This document shows, piece by piece, positions 17,303-28,063 of a stretch of 32,197 nucleotides of DNA. Made by a program: the position numbers and the translations under genes. The DNA is from Alphaproteobacteria bacterium (GTDB lineage Bacteria > Pseudomonadota > Alphaproteobacteria > Geminicoccales > Geminicoccaceae): positions 1-32,197 of the forward strand of contig JALSGW010000038.1 in NCBI GenBank assembly GCA_026982585.1. The letters are read 5' to 3'. Position 1 is the first letter of the stretch. Each line of letters starts with the position of its first letter. The notes beneath the pieces are model-generated. The model saw only the letters and a program-made list of their open reading frames with translations, did no database searches and was not told where the DNA came from.

Positions 17303-17319
17303 CCGCGGTCACCCCGCGG
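17303..17319. terminator. possible ftsH terminator hairpin
   Basis: CCGCGG at 17303-17308 and again at 17314-17319 can pair around a five-base loop, 15 bases after the ftsH stop. No T-rich tract follows, so intrinsic termination is uncertain. It lies between convergent ftsH and uvrB. Confidence 0.3.
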
Positions 17320-17334
17320 CAGGCAGCCGAACCC

Positions 17335-17429
17335 GTCGCATCGGAGCCGCCGCCGGTCAGCGATCGGAGCGACAGCGTGCCGCGCCTCCCGTTCGTCTAC
17401 GCGATCTGTCGCATCGAAGCCGCCGCCGG

Positions 17430-17440
<11 letters not shown>
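17335..17440. repeat. 33-bp direct repeat, period 73 bp, containing the uvrB stop
   Basis: Positions 17335-17367 and 17408-17440 match at 32 of 33 bases. The right copy includes the uvrB stop codon and last codons; the left copy lies beyond them in the ftsH-uvrB gap. The layout suggests that the 3' end of uvrB was duplicated in tandem, or that a small mobile repeat supplied the stop. Confidence 0.75.
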
Positions 17441-19631
<2,191 letters not shown>

Positions 19632-19726
19632 CGGCCGCCCTCCAAGCCGCAGGGTTTCCCGACCCGCCCCTGGGCGAGAGGTGGTGCGCGGCAGGCGGGG
19701 GGCAAGCCCGCCGTCCGTCGCGGCGC

Positions 19727-20512
19727 TCAGCGGGGCTGATCCGGTGCGGCGATCACCACCTCCACCCCCGCCTCCCGCAGGCTGCGGGCGAAGGGCGCGG
19801 CGAGGGGACGGTCGGTGACAAGCAGATGGACCTCCTCGAGGGCGGCCACCCGCACCACCGCGCGGGCGCCGAACTTGCTGTGGTCGGCCACCAGCACGGT
19901 GCGCTGGGCGCGCTCCATCATCGCCCGGGCGATGCGCGCCTCGTCGAGGGCGAAGTTCATGAGGCCGTGCTCGGGATGGACGGCGGCGATCGAGAGAATG
20001 GCGAGATCGGCGCGGAACTGACCGACGAAGGAGAGCGCCTCCACCCCCACCGCCGCGGCGAGTTCGGCCTTGAGCTCGCCGCCGGCGAGATAGACCCGAT
20101 GGCCGTTGCGGCCCACGAGGGAGCGCGCGATCTCGATGCCGTTGGTGATCACGGTGAGCTCCCGGCGCCCGGCCAGCGCCTCGGCCACGTAGGCGGTGGT
20201 GGATCCGGTGTCCATCATCAGGGTCTGGCCGTCCTGCACCAGCTCGGCGAGGCGGGCGGCGATGGCGCGCTTGGCCTCCGCCCGCAGCCTGAGCCGCTGA
20301 TCGAAGGGCGGCTCCTCCGGCGGCCCGCTCCAGATGGCGAAGCCGTGCTCGCGCCGCACCATGCCCTGGGCCACCAGCTCCCGCAGGTGGCGGCGCACGG
20401 TCTCGTCGGAAATGCCGAGCCGGGCCGCCAGCGCCCGGATGCGGGCGCGCTTCTGTTCGCGCAGGGCATCGAGGATGGCCGCCTGCCAGCGGCTGCGCAC
20501 AACGGCTTCCAC
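19727..20512 (-). CDS. DeoR/GlpR-family transcriptional regulator
   Basis: The 261-residue protein has an N-terminal winged helix-turn-helix (IRALAARLGISDETVRRHL). Its C-terminal DeoR sensor domain includes DTGSTTAYVAEAL and VITNGIEIARSL, the phosphate-binding-type loops of the ribose-5-phosphate-isomerase-like fold. DeoR-family members usually repress neighbouring catabolic genes and respond to a phosphorylated small molecule. I chose the GTG at 20512 because GGGGAGG lies just before it; the frame is open to a GTG at 20554, which would overlap the proposed operator. It is divergent from the betaine-type transport operon and most likely controls it. The ligand is unknown. Confidence 0.88.
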   Translation of the reverse strand: MEAVVRSRWQAAILDALREQKRARIRALAARLGISDETVRRHLRELVAQGMVRREHGFAIWSGPPEEPPFDQRLRLRAEAKRAIAARLAELVQDGQTLMMDTGSTTAYVAEALAGRRELTVITNGIEIARSLVGRNGHRVYLAGGELKAELAAAVGVEALSFVGQFRADLAILSIAAVHPEHGLMNFALDEARIARAMMERAQRTVLVADHSKFGARAVVRVAALEEVHLLVTDRPLAAPFARSLREAGVEVVIAAPDQPR

Positions 20513-20523
20513 AGCACCTCCCC

Positions 20524-20570
20524 ATTTCGTGAGGGAATTAAACCTCAAAGCCACATGATTTGCACGAAAT
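20524..20570. promoter_or_regulatory. candidate operator for the DeoR-family regulator
   Basis: ATTTCGTG at 20524-20531 is repeated in inverted orientation as CACGAAAT at 20563-20570, centre to centre 39 bp. The right half ends three bases before the -35 hexamer of the transport operon. The left half covers the start region of the regulator gene. TTCG-containing half-sites are known for GlpR in this family. The spacing suits either two dimers bound with a loop or one extended site. Confidence 0.5.
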
Positions 20571-20573
20571 TTG

Positions 20574-20603
20574 TTGACGCACCCCTCGCCTGCGCCCCAC
20601 TAT
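20574..20603 (+). promoter_or_regulatory. promoter of the betaine-type transport operon
   Basis: TTGACG at 20574-20579 and CACTAT at 20598-20603 are separated by 18 bases. The segment 20524-20580 is clearly AT-richer than its surroundings. Transcription would begin near 20610, about 50 bases before the binding-protein start. Confidence 0.5.
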
Positions 20604-20660
20604 GGCGGTGCCCCGGGCACCGGCCCGGGAGGGAGATCGCAACACGGGGGGCTTACAACC

Positions 20661-21614
20661 ATGCGGCCAACACGGGGTTTCGTCGCTGTCACGGCGCTCG
20701 CCGCCCTGGCCCTGCTGCCGCCGCCGGCCGGGGCGCAGGTGGAATCCACCGATCCCATCCGCCTCACCCTCCACGACTGGACCGGCCAGCTCATCACCAC
20801 CCGCATCATGGGCGAGGTGCTCAAGGCGGCCGGCTACAACGTCGAGTATGTGCAGGCGGACTATCTGGCCCAGTTCGCCGGTCTCAAGTCCGGGGACCTG
20901 CATGTGGCCATGGAGATCTGGGAGACCACCGGGCGCCAGGCGATGGACGAGGCGGTCGCCACCGGGCTCGTGGAGAACCTCGGCGAGACCGGCATGGTGG
21001 CGATCGAGGAGTGGTGGTATCCGCTCTACATGAAGGAACAGTGTCCGGGCCTGCCGGACTGGCGGGCGCTCAACGACTGTGCCGAGCTGTTCGCGACCCC
21101 GGAGACCTATCCCAAGGGCCGCTATCTGGGCGGTCCGGTGACCTGGGGCGGCTATGACGAGGAGCGGGTCGAGGCGCTCGGCCTCGACTTCGAGGTGGTC
21201 CACGCCGGCACCGACGCCGCCCTGTTCGCCGAGCTCGAGAGCGCCTATCAGCGCCGGGCGCCGATCATTCTCTGGGTGTACACGCCGCACTGGGCGCCGA
21301 TCAAATACGAGGGCGAGTGGATCGAGTTCCCGCCCTACGAGCCCGCCTGCTACGAGGATCCGTCCTGGGGCGTCAATCCCGATCTCGCTTATGATTGCGG
21401 CAAGCCGCGCGGGCCGATCTGGAAGGTGGCCTGGGCCGGGCTCAAGGACAAATGGCCGGGCGCCTATCGGGCCATCAAGGCCTTTCGCGTCACCAACGAG
21501 GAGATGGGCGAGATGATCGCCCGCGTCGATCTCGAGGGGGAGAGCGTGGAGGCCGTGGTGGCCGATTGGATGGCCAAGAACGAGGACCGCTGGCGGGCCT
21601 GGATCGGCCAGTAG
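20661..21614 (+). CDS. betaine-type ABC transporter, periplasmic binding protein
   Basis: The 317-residue precursor has a signal peptide (VTALAALALLPPPAGA, cut near GAQ) followed by an OpuAC/ProX-type domain. Aromatic segments that could form the cage for a quaternary or methylated ammonium group are visible: LHDWTGQL, EIWETTGR, EEWWYPLYM and WVYTPHWAP. Family members bind glycine betaine, choline, proline betaine or carnitine. Which one applies here cannot be told from sequence. Two cysteine pairs (CPGLPDWRALNDC, and ACYEDPS with YDCGKP) may be disulfides. It is the first gene of the operon; G-rich sequence about nine bases before the ATG is a weak ribosome site. Confidence 0.9.
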   Translation: MRPTRGFVAVTALAALALLPPPAGAQVESTDPIRLTLHDWTGQLITTRIMGEVLKAAGYNVEYVQADYLAQFAGLKSGDLHVAMEIWETTGRQAMDEAVATGLVENLGETGMVAIEEWWYPLYMKEQCPGLPDWRALNDCAELFATPETYPKGRYLGGPVTWGGYDEERVEALGLDFEVVHAGTDAALFAELESAYQRRAPIILWVYTPHWAPIKYEGEWIEFPPYEPACYEDPSWGVNPDLAYDCGKPRGPIWKVAWAGLKDKWPGAYRAIKAFRVTNEEMGEMIARVDLEGESVEAVVADWMAKNEDRWRAWIGQ

Positions 21615-21629
21615 GGACCGCGCGAGCCG

Positions 21630-22655
21630 ATGGCCAAGGGCGGCGAGGTCAAGCTCGCCTGTCGGCGGCTGTGGAAGGTCTTCGGCCCCGGCGCCGAGGC
21701 CTTCCTGGCCCGCCACGGCGCCGCGCCTTCGGCGGAGGAGCTGCGCGCCGCGGGGTTGGTGGTGGCGGTGGCGGATGCCGAACTCGCCGTGCGGGCCGGC
21801 GAGATCTTCGTCATCATGGGGCTCTCGGGATCCGGCAAGTCCACCCTGGTCCGCTGCCTCTCGCGCCTGGTGGAGCCGAGTTTCGGCGAGGTGTTCTTCG
21901 AGGGGCGGGATCTGTTGCGGATGCCGGAGCGGGAGATGATCGACATCCGCCGGCACAAGATGGGCATGGTGTTCCAGCACTTCGCCCTCCTCCCCCACCT
22001 CACCGTGCTCGACAACGTCGCCTTCCCCCTGGCGATCCAGGGGGTCGAGCGCCGGCGACGCGAGGAGCGGGCGCGCGAGATGATCGCGCTGGTCGGACTC
22101 GAGGGCAAGGAATACCACTTCCCGCGCGAGCTCTCGGGAGGCCAGCAGCAGCGCGTCGGCATCGCCCGCTCGCTGGCGGTGGGCCCGGAGCTGTGGTTCC
22201 TGGACGAGCCCTTCTCCGCCCTCGATCCCCTCATCCGCCGCGAGATGCAGAACGAGTTCCTGCGCCTGCAGGCGGTGCTCGAGAAGACCATCGTCTTCAT
22301 CACCCACGATTTCGACGAGGCCATCCGGCTCGCCGACCGGATCGCCATCATGCAGGACGGCCGCATCGTCCAGATCGGCACCCCCGAGGAGCTGGTGCTG
22401 CGGCCGGCCACACCCTATGTGGCGGAATTCACCCGCGAGGCGCCGCGCCACAAGATCCTCACCGCACGGGCGATCATGGCCCCGGTCAACGGCAGCGCCG
22501 AGTTCGCCGGCGAGATCCCGGCCGCCATGAAGGTGATCGAACTCGCGCCCATGGTGGTGGACAGCGACAAGCCCTTCCTGGTGGTGGAGAACGGCGAGCC
22601 GGTGGGCATGGTCGACCGGGCGGCGGTGATCGCGGTGTTGGTGGGGCGGAGGTAG
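21630..22655 (+). CDS. betaine-type ABC transporter, ATP-binding protein
   Basis: The 341-residue ProV/OpuAA-type ATPase carries Walker A GLSGSGKST, Q-loop VFQHFALLPH, signature LSGGQQQR, Walker B LWFLDEPFSALDPL and the switch histidine in ITHDF. Characteristic of this subgroup is the long insert before the Walker A motif. The C-terminal 70 residues contain one CBS-like stretch (FLVVENGEPVGMVDR) rather than a clear tandem pair, so osmotic sensing as in OpuA is doubtful. It follows the binding-protein gene by 15 bp and precedes the permease by 3 bp. Confidence 0.93.
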   Translation: MAKGGEVKLACRRLWKVFGPGAEAFLARHGAAPSAEELRAAGLVVAVADAELAVRAGEIFVIMGLSGSGKSTLVRCLSRLVEPSFGEVFFEGRDLLRMPEREMIDIRRHKMGMVFQHFALLPHLTVLDNVAFPLAIQGVERRRREERAREMIALVGLEGKEYHFPRELSGGQQQRVGIARSLAVGPELWFLDEPFSALDPLIRREMQNEFLRLQAVLEKTIVFITHDFDEAIRLADRIAIMQDGRIVQIGTPEELVLRPATPYVAEFTREAPRHKILTARAIMAPVNGSAEFAGEIPAAMKVIELAPMVVDSDKPFLVVENGEPVGMVDRAAVIAVLVGRR

Positions 22656-22658
22656 CCC

Positions 22659-24668
22659 ATGGCTTCGGCGGCGCTGCCGCGGGCGCATGCGGTCGGCCGG
22701 TCCTATGCCGCACCGGCGGCGGTGGCGGCGGCGTTCGCCCTGTCCCTGGCCTTTCTCGCCCTGCCCCGCGGCACGGTGCCGGCCTGGTTGCTGCGGGTGC
22801 CGCGCGAGTGGGTGCCGCCTTTGCGGAGGTGGCTTTCCGCCTTCATGGACTGGCTGGTGGGCAGCGCCAGCTTCGGCTTGTTCACCTTCAAGGATCTCAC
22901 CCGCGCCTTCAGCGCGCTCATGGATTGGCCGCTGTGGCTGGCGAAGAGCCTGCTCGTCACGGGGTTCCAGCTCGGCGAGGGCTCTGCTGCGGTGGCGCTC
23001 ACGGCACCGGTCTCCTGGCTTGCGGTGATTCTCCTGCTCACCCTGTTCGCCTACCGCCTCGGCGGCCGCGGCCTCGCGATCCTGGTCTTCCTCTGTTTCG
23101 CCTATCTGGCGCTCTTCGGGCAGTGGGAGAGCGCCATGGTGACGTTGTCTTCGATCGTCATCGCGGTGCCCTTCGGGGTGGCGGGTGGTCTCGCGCTCGG
23201 CATCTGGGCCTACCGTTCGCCGCGGTTCGAGCGGGCGCTCACGCCGCTTTTGGACGTCATGCAGACCACCCCGGTGTTCGCCTATCTGGTGCCGATCCTG
23301 TTCCTGTTCGGCTTCGGCCCGGTGGCGGCGATGATCGCCACCATCATCTACGCCATGCCTCCCATGGTCCGGGTGACCATCCTGGCGCTCAAACAGGTGC
23401 CGGAGGAGATCAAGGAATTCGGCCGCATGGTGGGCTGCAGCCGGCGCCAGTTCATGTGGCGGGTGCTGGTGCCCACCGCCCGCCCGGCGCTCATGGTGGG
23501 GGTCAATCAGGTGATCATGTTGTCGCTCAACATGGTCATCATCGCCTCCATGATCGGCGCCGGCGGCCTCGGCTACGACGTGCTGGCGTCGCTGCGCAGA
23601 CTCGACATCGGGGCCGGCCTCGAGGCCGGACTGGCCATCACCCTGCTCGCGATCGCCCTCGACCGCATGAGCCAGGCCGCGGCCGGCCGCAGCGAACGCC
23701 GGCGCGGGCGGCAGGGCGGGGCGTCGGGATTCGACGGGGTGATGGCGGCGGCCTTGCTGTTCGCCCTCGCCACCCTGTGGCTGGGGCTGCGCTATCCCTG
23801 GCTCGCCCGCTATCCCGAGGCCCTCGAGATCTCCACCGCCCCCTTCTGGGATGCGCTGGTGCGCTGGATCAACGTCAACTTCTTCGACCAGCTCGAGGCC
23901 TTCAAGACCACGCTCCTCGTCTACGTGCTGGTGCCGGTGAAACGCTTCCTCCTCGCCCAGCCCTGGCCATGGGTGCTGCTGCTGCTCACCCTCGCGGCCC
24001 TGCGCCTGGGCGGTGTGCGGCTTGCGCTCGTGGTGCTCGGGTTCGGGCTGTTCGTGGCCTTCTCCGGCTTCTGGACCAAGGCCATGATCACCGTCTATCT
24101 GTGTGGGCTCGCGGTGATCATCGCCGCCCTGCTCGGCATTCCGCTCGGCATCGCCTGCGGTCTCAACGCGCGGCTGTGGCGGGTGGTGGAGGCGGTGATC
24201 GATACGCTGCAGACCCTGCCCTCCTTCGTCTATCTGATCCCGGTGGTGATGCTGTTCCGGGTCGGCGACTTCTCGGCCATGATCGCGGTGATCCTCTATG
24301 CCATCGCCCCCGCGATCCGCTATGCGGCCCACGGCGTCCGCCGGGTGCCGGCCCATCTCATCGAGGCCGGCCGGGCTTCCGGTTGCACCCCGCGCCAGAT
24401 CCTGCTGCGCATCCGCCTGCCGCTCGCGCTGCCGGAGATCCTGCTCGGCATCAACCAGACCATCATGCTGGCCCTGTCCATGCTGGTGATCACCGCTCTC
24501 GTGGGGACCCGGGATCTCGGCCAGGAGGTCTACATCGCCCTGACCAAGGCCGATGTGGGCTATGGGCTGGTGGCGGGATTGAGCGTGGCCGCCATCGCCA
24601 TGATCGCCGACCGCCTGATCGGTGCGTGGGCGGAGCGGCTGCGGCGACGCTTCGGTCTGCAGGCATGA
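22659..24668 (+). CDS. betaine-type ABC transporter, fused double permease
   Basis: The 669-residue membrane protein contains two ProW-like permease domains in one chain. The first EAA loop is near residue 249 (EFGRMVGCSRRQFMWRVLVP), the second near 568 (IEAGRASGCTPRQILLRIRL). Each is preceded by a similar membrane block: MQTTPVFAYLVPILFLFGFG in the first and LQTLPSFVYLIPVVMLF in the second. Usual ProW proteins have one such domain (about 280-350 residues) and dimerise; this one would supply both halves. The two halves have diverged, so the duplication is old. GGAGG lies seven bases before the ATG. Its stop overlaps the next gene's ATG. Confidence 0.92.
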   Translation: MASAALPRAHAVGRSYAAPAAVAAAFALSLAFLALPRGTVPAWLLRVPREWVPPLRRWLSAFMDWLVGSASFGLFTFKDLTRAFSALMDWPLWLAKSLLVTGFQLGEGSAAVALTAPVSWLAVILLLTLFAYRLGGRGLAILVFLCFAYLALFGQWESAMVTLSSIVIAVPFGVAGGLALGIWAYRSPRFERALTPLLDVMQTTPVFAYLVPILFLFGFGPVAAMIATIIYAMPPMVRVTILALKQVPEEIKEFGRMVGCSRRQFMWRVLVPTARPALMVGVNQVIMLSLNMVIIASMIGAGGLGYDVLASLRRLDIGAGLEAGLAITLLAIALDRMSQAAAGRSERRRGRQGGASGFDGVMAAALLFALATLWLGLRYPWLARYPEALEISTAPFWDALVRWINVNFFDQLEAFKTTLLVYVLVPVKRFLLAQPWPWVLLLLTLAALRLGGVRLALVVLGFGLFVAFSGFWTKAMITVYLCGLAVIIAALLGIPLGIACGLNARLWRVVEAVIDTLQTLPSFVYLIPVVMLFRVGDFSAMIAVILYAIAPAIRYAAHGVRRVPAHLIEAGRASGCTPRQILLRIRLPLALPEILLGINQTIMLALSMLVITALVGTRDLGQEVYIALTKADVGYGLVAGLSVAAIAMIADRLIGAWAERLRRRFGLQA

Positions 24669-25558
24669 GGGAACAGGCCATGGAGGAGGTGCAGGACCGC
24701 ATCCGGTCGCTGCCCCTGTGGCGGGGTCGGATCGAGATGGAGCCGGTGGGCGGCGGTATCACCAACACCAACCTGTTGGTCCGCGATTCCGGCCATCGTT
24801 ACTTCGTGCGGGTGGGCGCCGACATCCCGGTGCACGGGGTGATGCGCTTCAACGAAAAGGCGGCCGCGCTCGCCGCCCACGCAGCCGGCGTCGGCCCGGC
24901 GGTGGTCTACAGCGAACCCGGCATCCTGGTGTTCGACCACATCGCGGGCGAGACCCTCACGGCAGAGGGCGTGCGCCGGCAGCTCGATCGGGTGCTGGCG
25001 CTGGTCAAGCGCGCCCATCGCGAGATCCCGAAGCACCTGCGCGGGCCGGTGCTGGCCTTCTGGGTGTTCCATGTGGTGCGGGACTACGCCCACACCCTCA
25101 AAGAGGCGGATTTCCGGCTCAAGGCGGAGCTTCCGCGCTATCTGGAGGCGGCGGAGCGGCTCGAGCGGGCGGTGGGGCCGGTGGAGCTGGTCTTCGGCCA
25201 CAACGATCTTCTGGCCGCCAACTTCATCGACGACGGCGCGCGGCTGTGGCTCGTGGACTGGGAGTATGCCGGCTTCAACTCGCCGCTGTTCGATCTCGGC
25301 GGGCTCGCTTCCAACAACGAGCTCTCGGAGGACGAGCGGCTGTGGCTGCTTGAGGCCTATTTCGAGCGACCGGTGGACGATTCGCTGCGCCTTTCCGCCC
25401 AGGCCATGCTCACCGCCTCGCTCTTGCGGGAGGCCATGTGGAGCATGGTGTCGGAGATCCATTCCAAGCTGGAGTTCGACTATCGCGCCTACACCGAGAC
25501 CAACCTCGAGCGCTTCGAGCGGGCGCTCGCCCGTTTCGAGGAGATGACGCGATCATGA
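24665..25558 (+). CDS. choline-kinase-like phosphotransferase
   Basis: The 297-residue protein of the choline/ethanolamine kinase and aminoglycoside phosphotransferase superfamily carries the catalytic Brenner-type motif FGHNDLLAANFI and the metal-binding aspartate in WLVDWEYAG. An N-terminal nucleotide-binding lobe has GGGITNTNLLV. This form resembles LicA-type choline kinases more than resistance enzymes. It is coupled to the permease gene (ATGA) and to the flavoprotein gene (ATGA), so it belongs to the operon. It probably phosphorylates the imported compound or one of its products. An ATG at 24680 is an alternative start. Confidence 0.85.
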   Translation: MREQAMEEVQDRIRSLPLWRGRIEMEPVGGGITNTNLLVRDSGHRYFVRVGADIPVHGVMRFNEKAAALAAHAAGVGPAVVYSEPGILVFDHIAGETLTAEGVRRQLDRVLALVKRAHREIPKHLRGPVLAFWVFHVVRDYAHTLKEADFRLKAELPRYLEAAERLERAVGPVELVFGHNDLLAANFIDDGARLWLVDWEYAGFNSPLFDLGGLASNNELSEDERLWLLEAYFERPVDDSLRLSAQAMLTASLLREAMWSMVSEIHSKLEFDYRAYTETNLERFERALARFEEMTRS

Positions 25559-27996
25559 CCGCGCTTCCCCGCTCGGCCGAGGTGATCGTCGTCGGCGGCG
25601 GCATCGTCGGCTGTTCGGTCGCCTATCATCTCGCCCATCTCGGCCGCGAGGTGCTGTTGCTCGAGCGCCACCGGCTCACCTCCGGCTCCACCTGGCACGC
25701 CGCCGGGCTGGTGGGCCAGCTGCGCACCAACGCCAACATCACCCAGCTGCTCACCTATTCGGTGGAGCTCTACGCCCGGCTCGAGGCGGAAACCGGCCAG
25801 GCCACCGGCTGGAAGCAGAACGGCGGCCTGCGGCTCGCCTGCAACCCGGACCGGTGGATCGAGCTGCGCCGCCAGGCCACCACCGCCCGCTCCTTCGGCC
25901 TCGAGATGCACCTGCTCTCGCCCAGAGAGGCGCGCGAGCTGTGGCCGCTCATGGAGGTGGAGGATGTGGTGGGCGCCGCCTTCCTGCCCACCGACGGCCA
26001 GGCCAATCCCGCCGACATCACCCAGGCGCTGGCCAAGGGCGCGCGCCAGAAGGGCGCCTTGATCCTCGAGGAGATCGGGGTCGAGGAGCTGTGGGTGGAG
26101 GACGGCCGTCTGCGCGGCGTGCGCACCGCCCAGGGCACCGTCGCCTGCGCCCAATTGTGCCTGTGCTGCGGCCAGTGGACCCGACAGCTGGCCGCCCGGG
26201 CCGGGGTGTCGGTGCCGCTCGCCTCGGTGCAGCACCAGTATCTGGTCACCGAGCCCGTCCCCGGAGTGCGCCCCGATCTCCCCACCCTGCGCGATCCCGA
26301 TCGCCTCCTCTACTACAAGGAGGAGGTGGGGGGCCTTGTGGTGGGCGGCTACGAGCCCAATCCCCGCCCGTGGGGCGAGGACGGGGTGCCGGAGGATTTC
26401 GCCTTCGCGTTGCTCGACGAGGATCTCGACCATTTCGAGCCGCTCATGCGCCACGCTCTCGCCCGGGTGCCGGCGCTGGCGGAGGTCGGAATCCGGCGCA
26501 TCGTCAACGGGCCCGAGAGCTTCACCCCGGACGGCCAGTTCATCCTCGGCGAGGCGCCCGGGCTTGCGGGACTGTTCATCGCCGCCGGGTTCAACGCCTT
26601 CGGCATCGCCGCCGCCGGCGGCGCCGGCATGGCCTTGGCCGAGTGGGTCTGCAAGGGCGCGCCGCCCTATGATCTGTGGCCGGTGGACATCCGCCGCTTC
26701 GGCCGCGAGTACGCCGACCCCCGCCGCCTGTATGCCCGCACCCTCGAGGCCTACGCCAAGCACTATGCCATCGCCTGGCCCGGGGAAGAGATGGAGAGCG
26801 GCCGCCCGCTGCGGCGCTCGCCCCTCTACGATCGGCTCAAGGCACGGGGGGCGGTGTTCGGCGAGAAACTGGGGTTCGAACGCCCCAACTGGTTCGCCGC
26901 GGACGGCGAGGAGGCGGTCGAGCGCTACAGTTTCACCCGCCCCAACTGGTTCGCGGCGGTGGGGCGCGAACACCGGGCCTGCCGCGAGCGGGTGGCGCTG
27001 TTCGACCAGAGCTCCTTCGCCAAGTTCCTGCTGGTGGGCCCGGATGCGGAGGAGGTGCTGTCCTGGATCTGCGCCGGCGAGGTGCGCAAGCCGCCGGGAC
27101 GGCTCACCTACACCCAGATGCTCAATGCCCAAGGCGGCATCGAATGCGATCTCACCGTCGCCCGCATCGCCCCCGATCTCTACTACATCGTCACCGGTAC
27201 CGGCTTCGCCACCCGCGACTTCGACTGGATCCGCCGCCACATCCCGCCGGGCCGCCACGCCCAGCTCATCGACGTCACTTCGGCGCGGGCGGTGCTTTCG
27301 GTGATGGGGCCGCGCGCCCGCGAACTCCTCCAGCCCCTCACCCCTTATCCCCTCGACAACGACGCCTTTCCCTTCGCACACGTGCGCGAGCTGATCCTGG
27401 CCGGCGTGCCGGTCTGGGCGCTTCGGGTCACCTATGTGGGCGAGCTCGGCTGGGAGCTGCACGTGCCGGCGGAATGCGCGCTCACCCTGTTCGACGCACT
27501 GGTCGAGCGCGGCGAAGCGCTCGGGCTGGCGCTGGCCGGCTATCGCGCCATCGAATCGCTGCGGCTGGAGAAGGGCTATCGGGCCTGGGGCGCGGACATC
27601 GGGCCCGACTACAACCCGCTCATGGCCGGCCTCGGCTTTGCGGTCAAGCTCCGCTCCAACCAACCCTTCCTCGGCCGCGAGGCGCTCGAGGACCAGCGCA
27701 GGCGACCGCTCACCCGCCGGCTGGTCGGCTTTCTGGTGCCGGATCCCGAAGTGCCGCTGTGGGGCCGCGAGACCATCTATCGCGACGGCAAGCGGGTCGG
27801 CTGGCTCACCTCCGCCGGCTTCGGCTACACCGTGGGCCGGCCGATCGGCTACGGTTACGTGCGCAACGACGAGGGGGTGAGCCGCGAGTGGATTTTCGCC
27901 GGCCGCTACGAACTCGAGGTGGCGGGCGAACGGGTGCCGGCCGAACCCTTCCTCAAGCCCCCCTATGATCCCGAAGGGACCCGGGTGCGCGGCTGA
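25555..27996 (+). CDS. dimethylglycine/sarcosine dehydrogenase-family flavoprotein
   Basis: The 813-residue two-domain enzyme starts with an FAD-binding DAO domain (GGGIVG at 14-19). SGSTWHAAG places a histidine at 48 where dimethylglycine dehydrogenase links FAD covalently. A FAO_M-type linker follows, then a GcvT-like folate-binding domain (FDQSSFAKFLLVGPDAEEVL, YVGELGWELHVP) and the GcvT C-terminal barrel. Relatives remove N-methyl groups oxidatively and pass formaldehyde to tetrahydrofolate. The ATG overlaps the kinase stop. It is the last gene of the operon. The N-methylated substrate is unknown; dimethylglycine, sarcosine or another N-methyl amine are all possible. No signal peptide, so it is cytoplasmic. 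Confidence 0.88.
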   Translation: MTALPRSAEVIVVGGGIVGCSVAYHLAHLGREVLLLERHRLTSGSTWHAAGLVGQLRTNANITQLLTYSVELYARLEAETGQATGWKQNGGLRLACNPDRWIELRRQATTARSFGLEMHLLSPREARELWPLMEVEDVVGAAFLPTDGQANPADITQALAKGARQKGALILEEIGVEELWVEDGRLRGVRTAQGTVACAQLCLCCGQWTRQLAARAGVSVPLASVQHQYLVTEPVPGVRPDLPTLRDPDRLLYYKEEVGGLVVGGYEPNPRPWGEDGVPEDFAFALLDEDLDHFEPLMRHALARVPALAEVGIRRIVNGPESFTPDGQFILGEAPGLAGLFIAAGFNAFGIAAAGGAGMALAEWVCKGAPPYDLWPVDIRRFGREYADPRRLYARTLEAYAKHYAIAWPGEEMESGRPLRRSPLYDRLKARGAVFGEKLGFERPNWFAADGEEAVERYSFTRPNWFAAVGREHRACRERVALFDQSSFAKFLLVGPDAEEVLSWICAGEVRKPPGRLTYTQMLNAQGGIECDLTVARIAPDLYYIVTGTGFATRDFDWIRRHIPPGRHAQLIDVTSARAVLSVMGPRARELLQPLTPYPLDNDAFPFAHVRELILAGVPVWALRVTYVGELGWELHVPAECALTLFDALVERGEALGLALAGYRAIESLRLEKGYRAWGADIGPDYNPLMAGLGFAVKLRSNQPFLGREALEDQRRRPLTRRLVGFLVPDPEVPLWGRETIYRDGKRVGWLTSAGFGYTVGRPIGYGYVRNDEGVSREWIFAGRYELEVAGERVPAEPFLKPPYDPEGTRVRG

Positions 27997-28008
27997 ACGC
28001 CCCATCCC

Positions 28009-28061
28009 GGCCGCCGGCGGCCCCTATGCCCGCAGCCCGCGTTCCTCGCCGCAAGGCGGCG
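28009..28061. terminator. hairpin pair after the flavoprotein gene
   Basis: A perfect 14-base palindrome GGCCGCCGGCGGCC lies at 28009-28022, twelve bases after the stop codon. A 6-bp stem with a three-base loop (CGCCGC-AAG-GCGGCG) lies at 28047-28061. Either could help end the operon transcript. There is no T tract. Confidence 0.35.
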
Positions 28062-28063
28062 TC

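Noticed and set aside
20538..24356. Antisense frame of more than 1,200 codons over the transport operon
   Set aside because: Histidine/glutamate/arginine-rich mirror of the real binding-protein, ATPase and permease genes.
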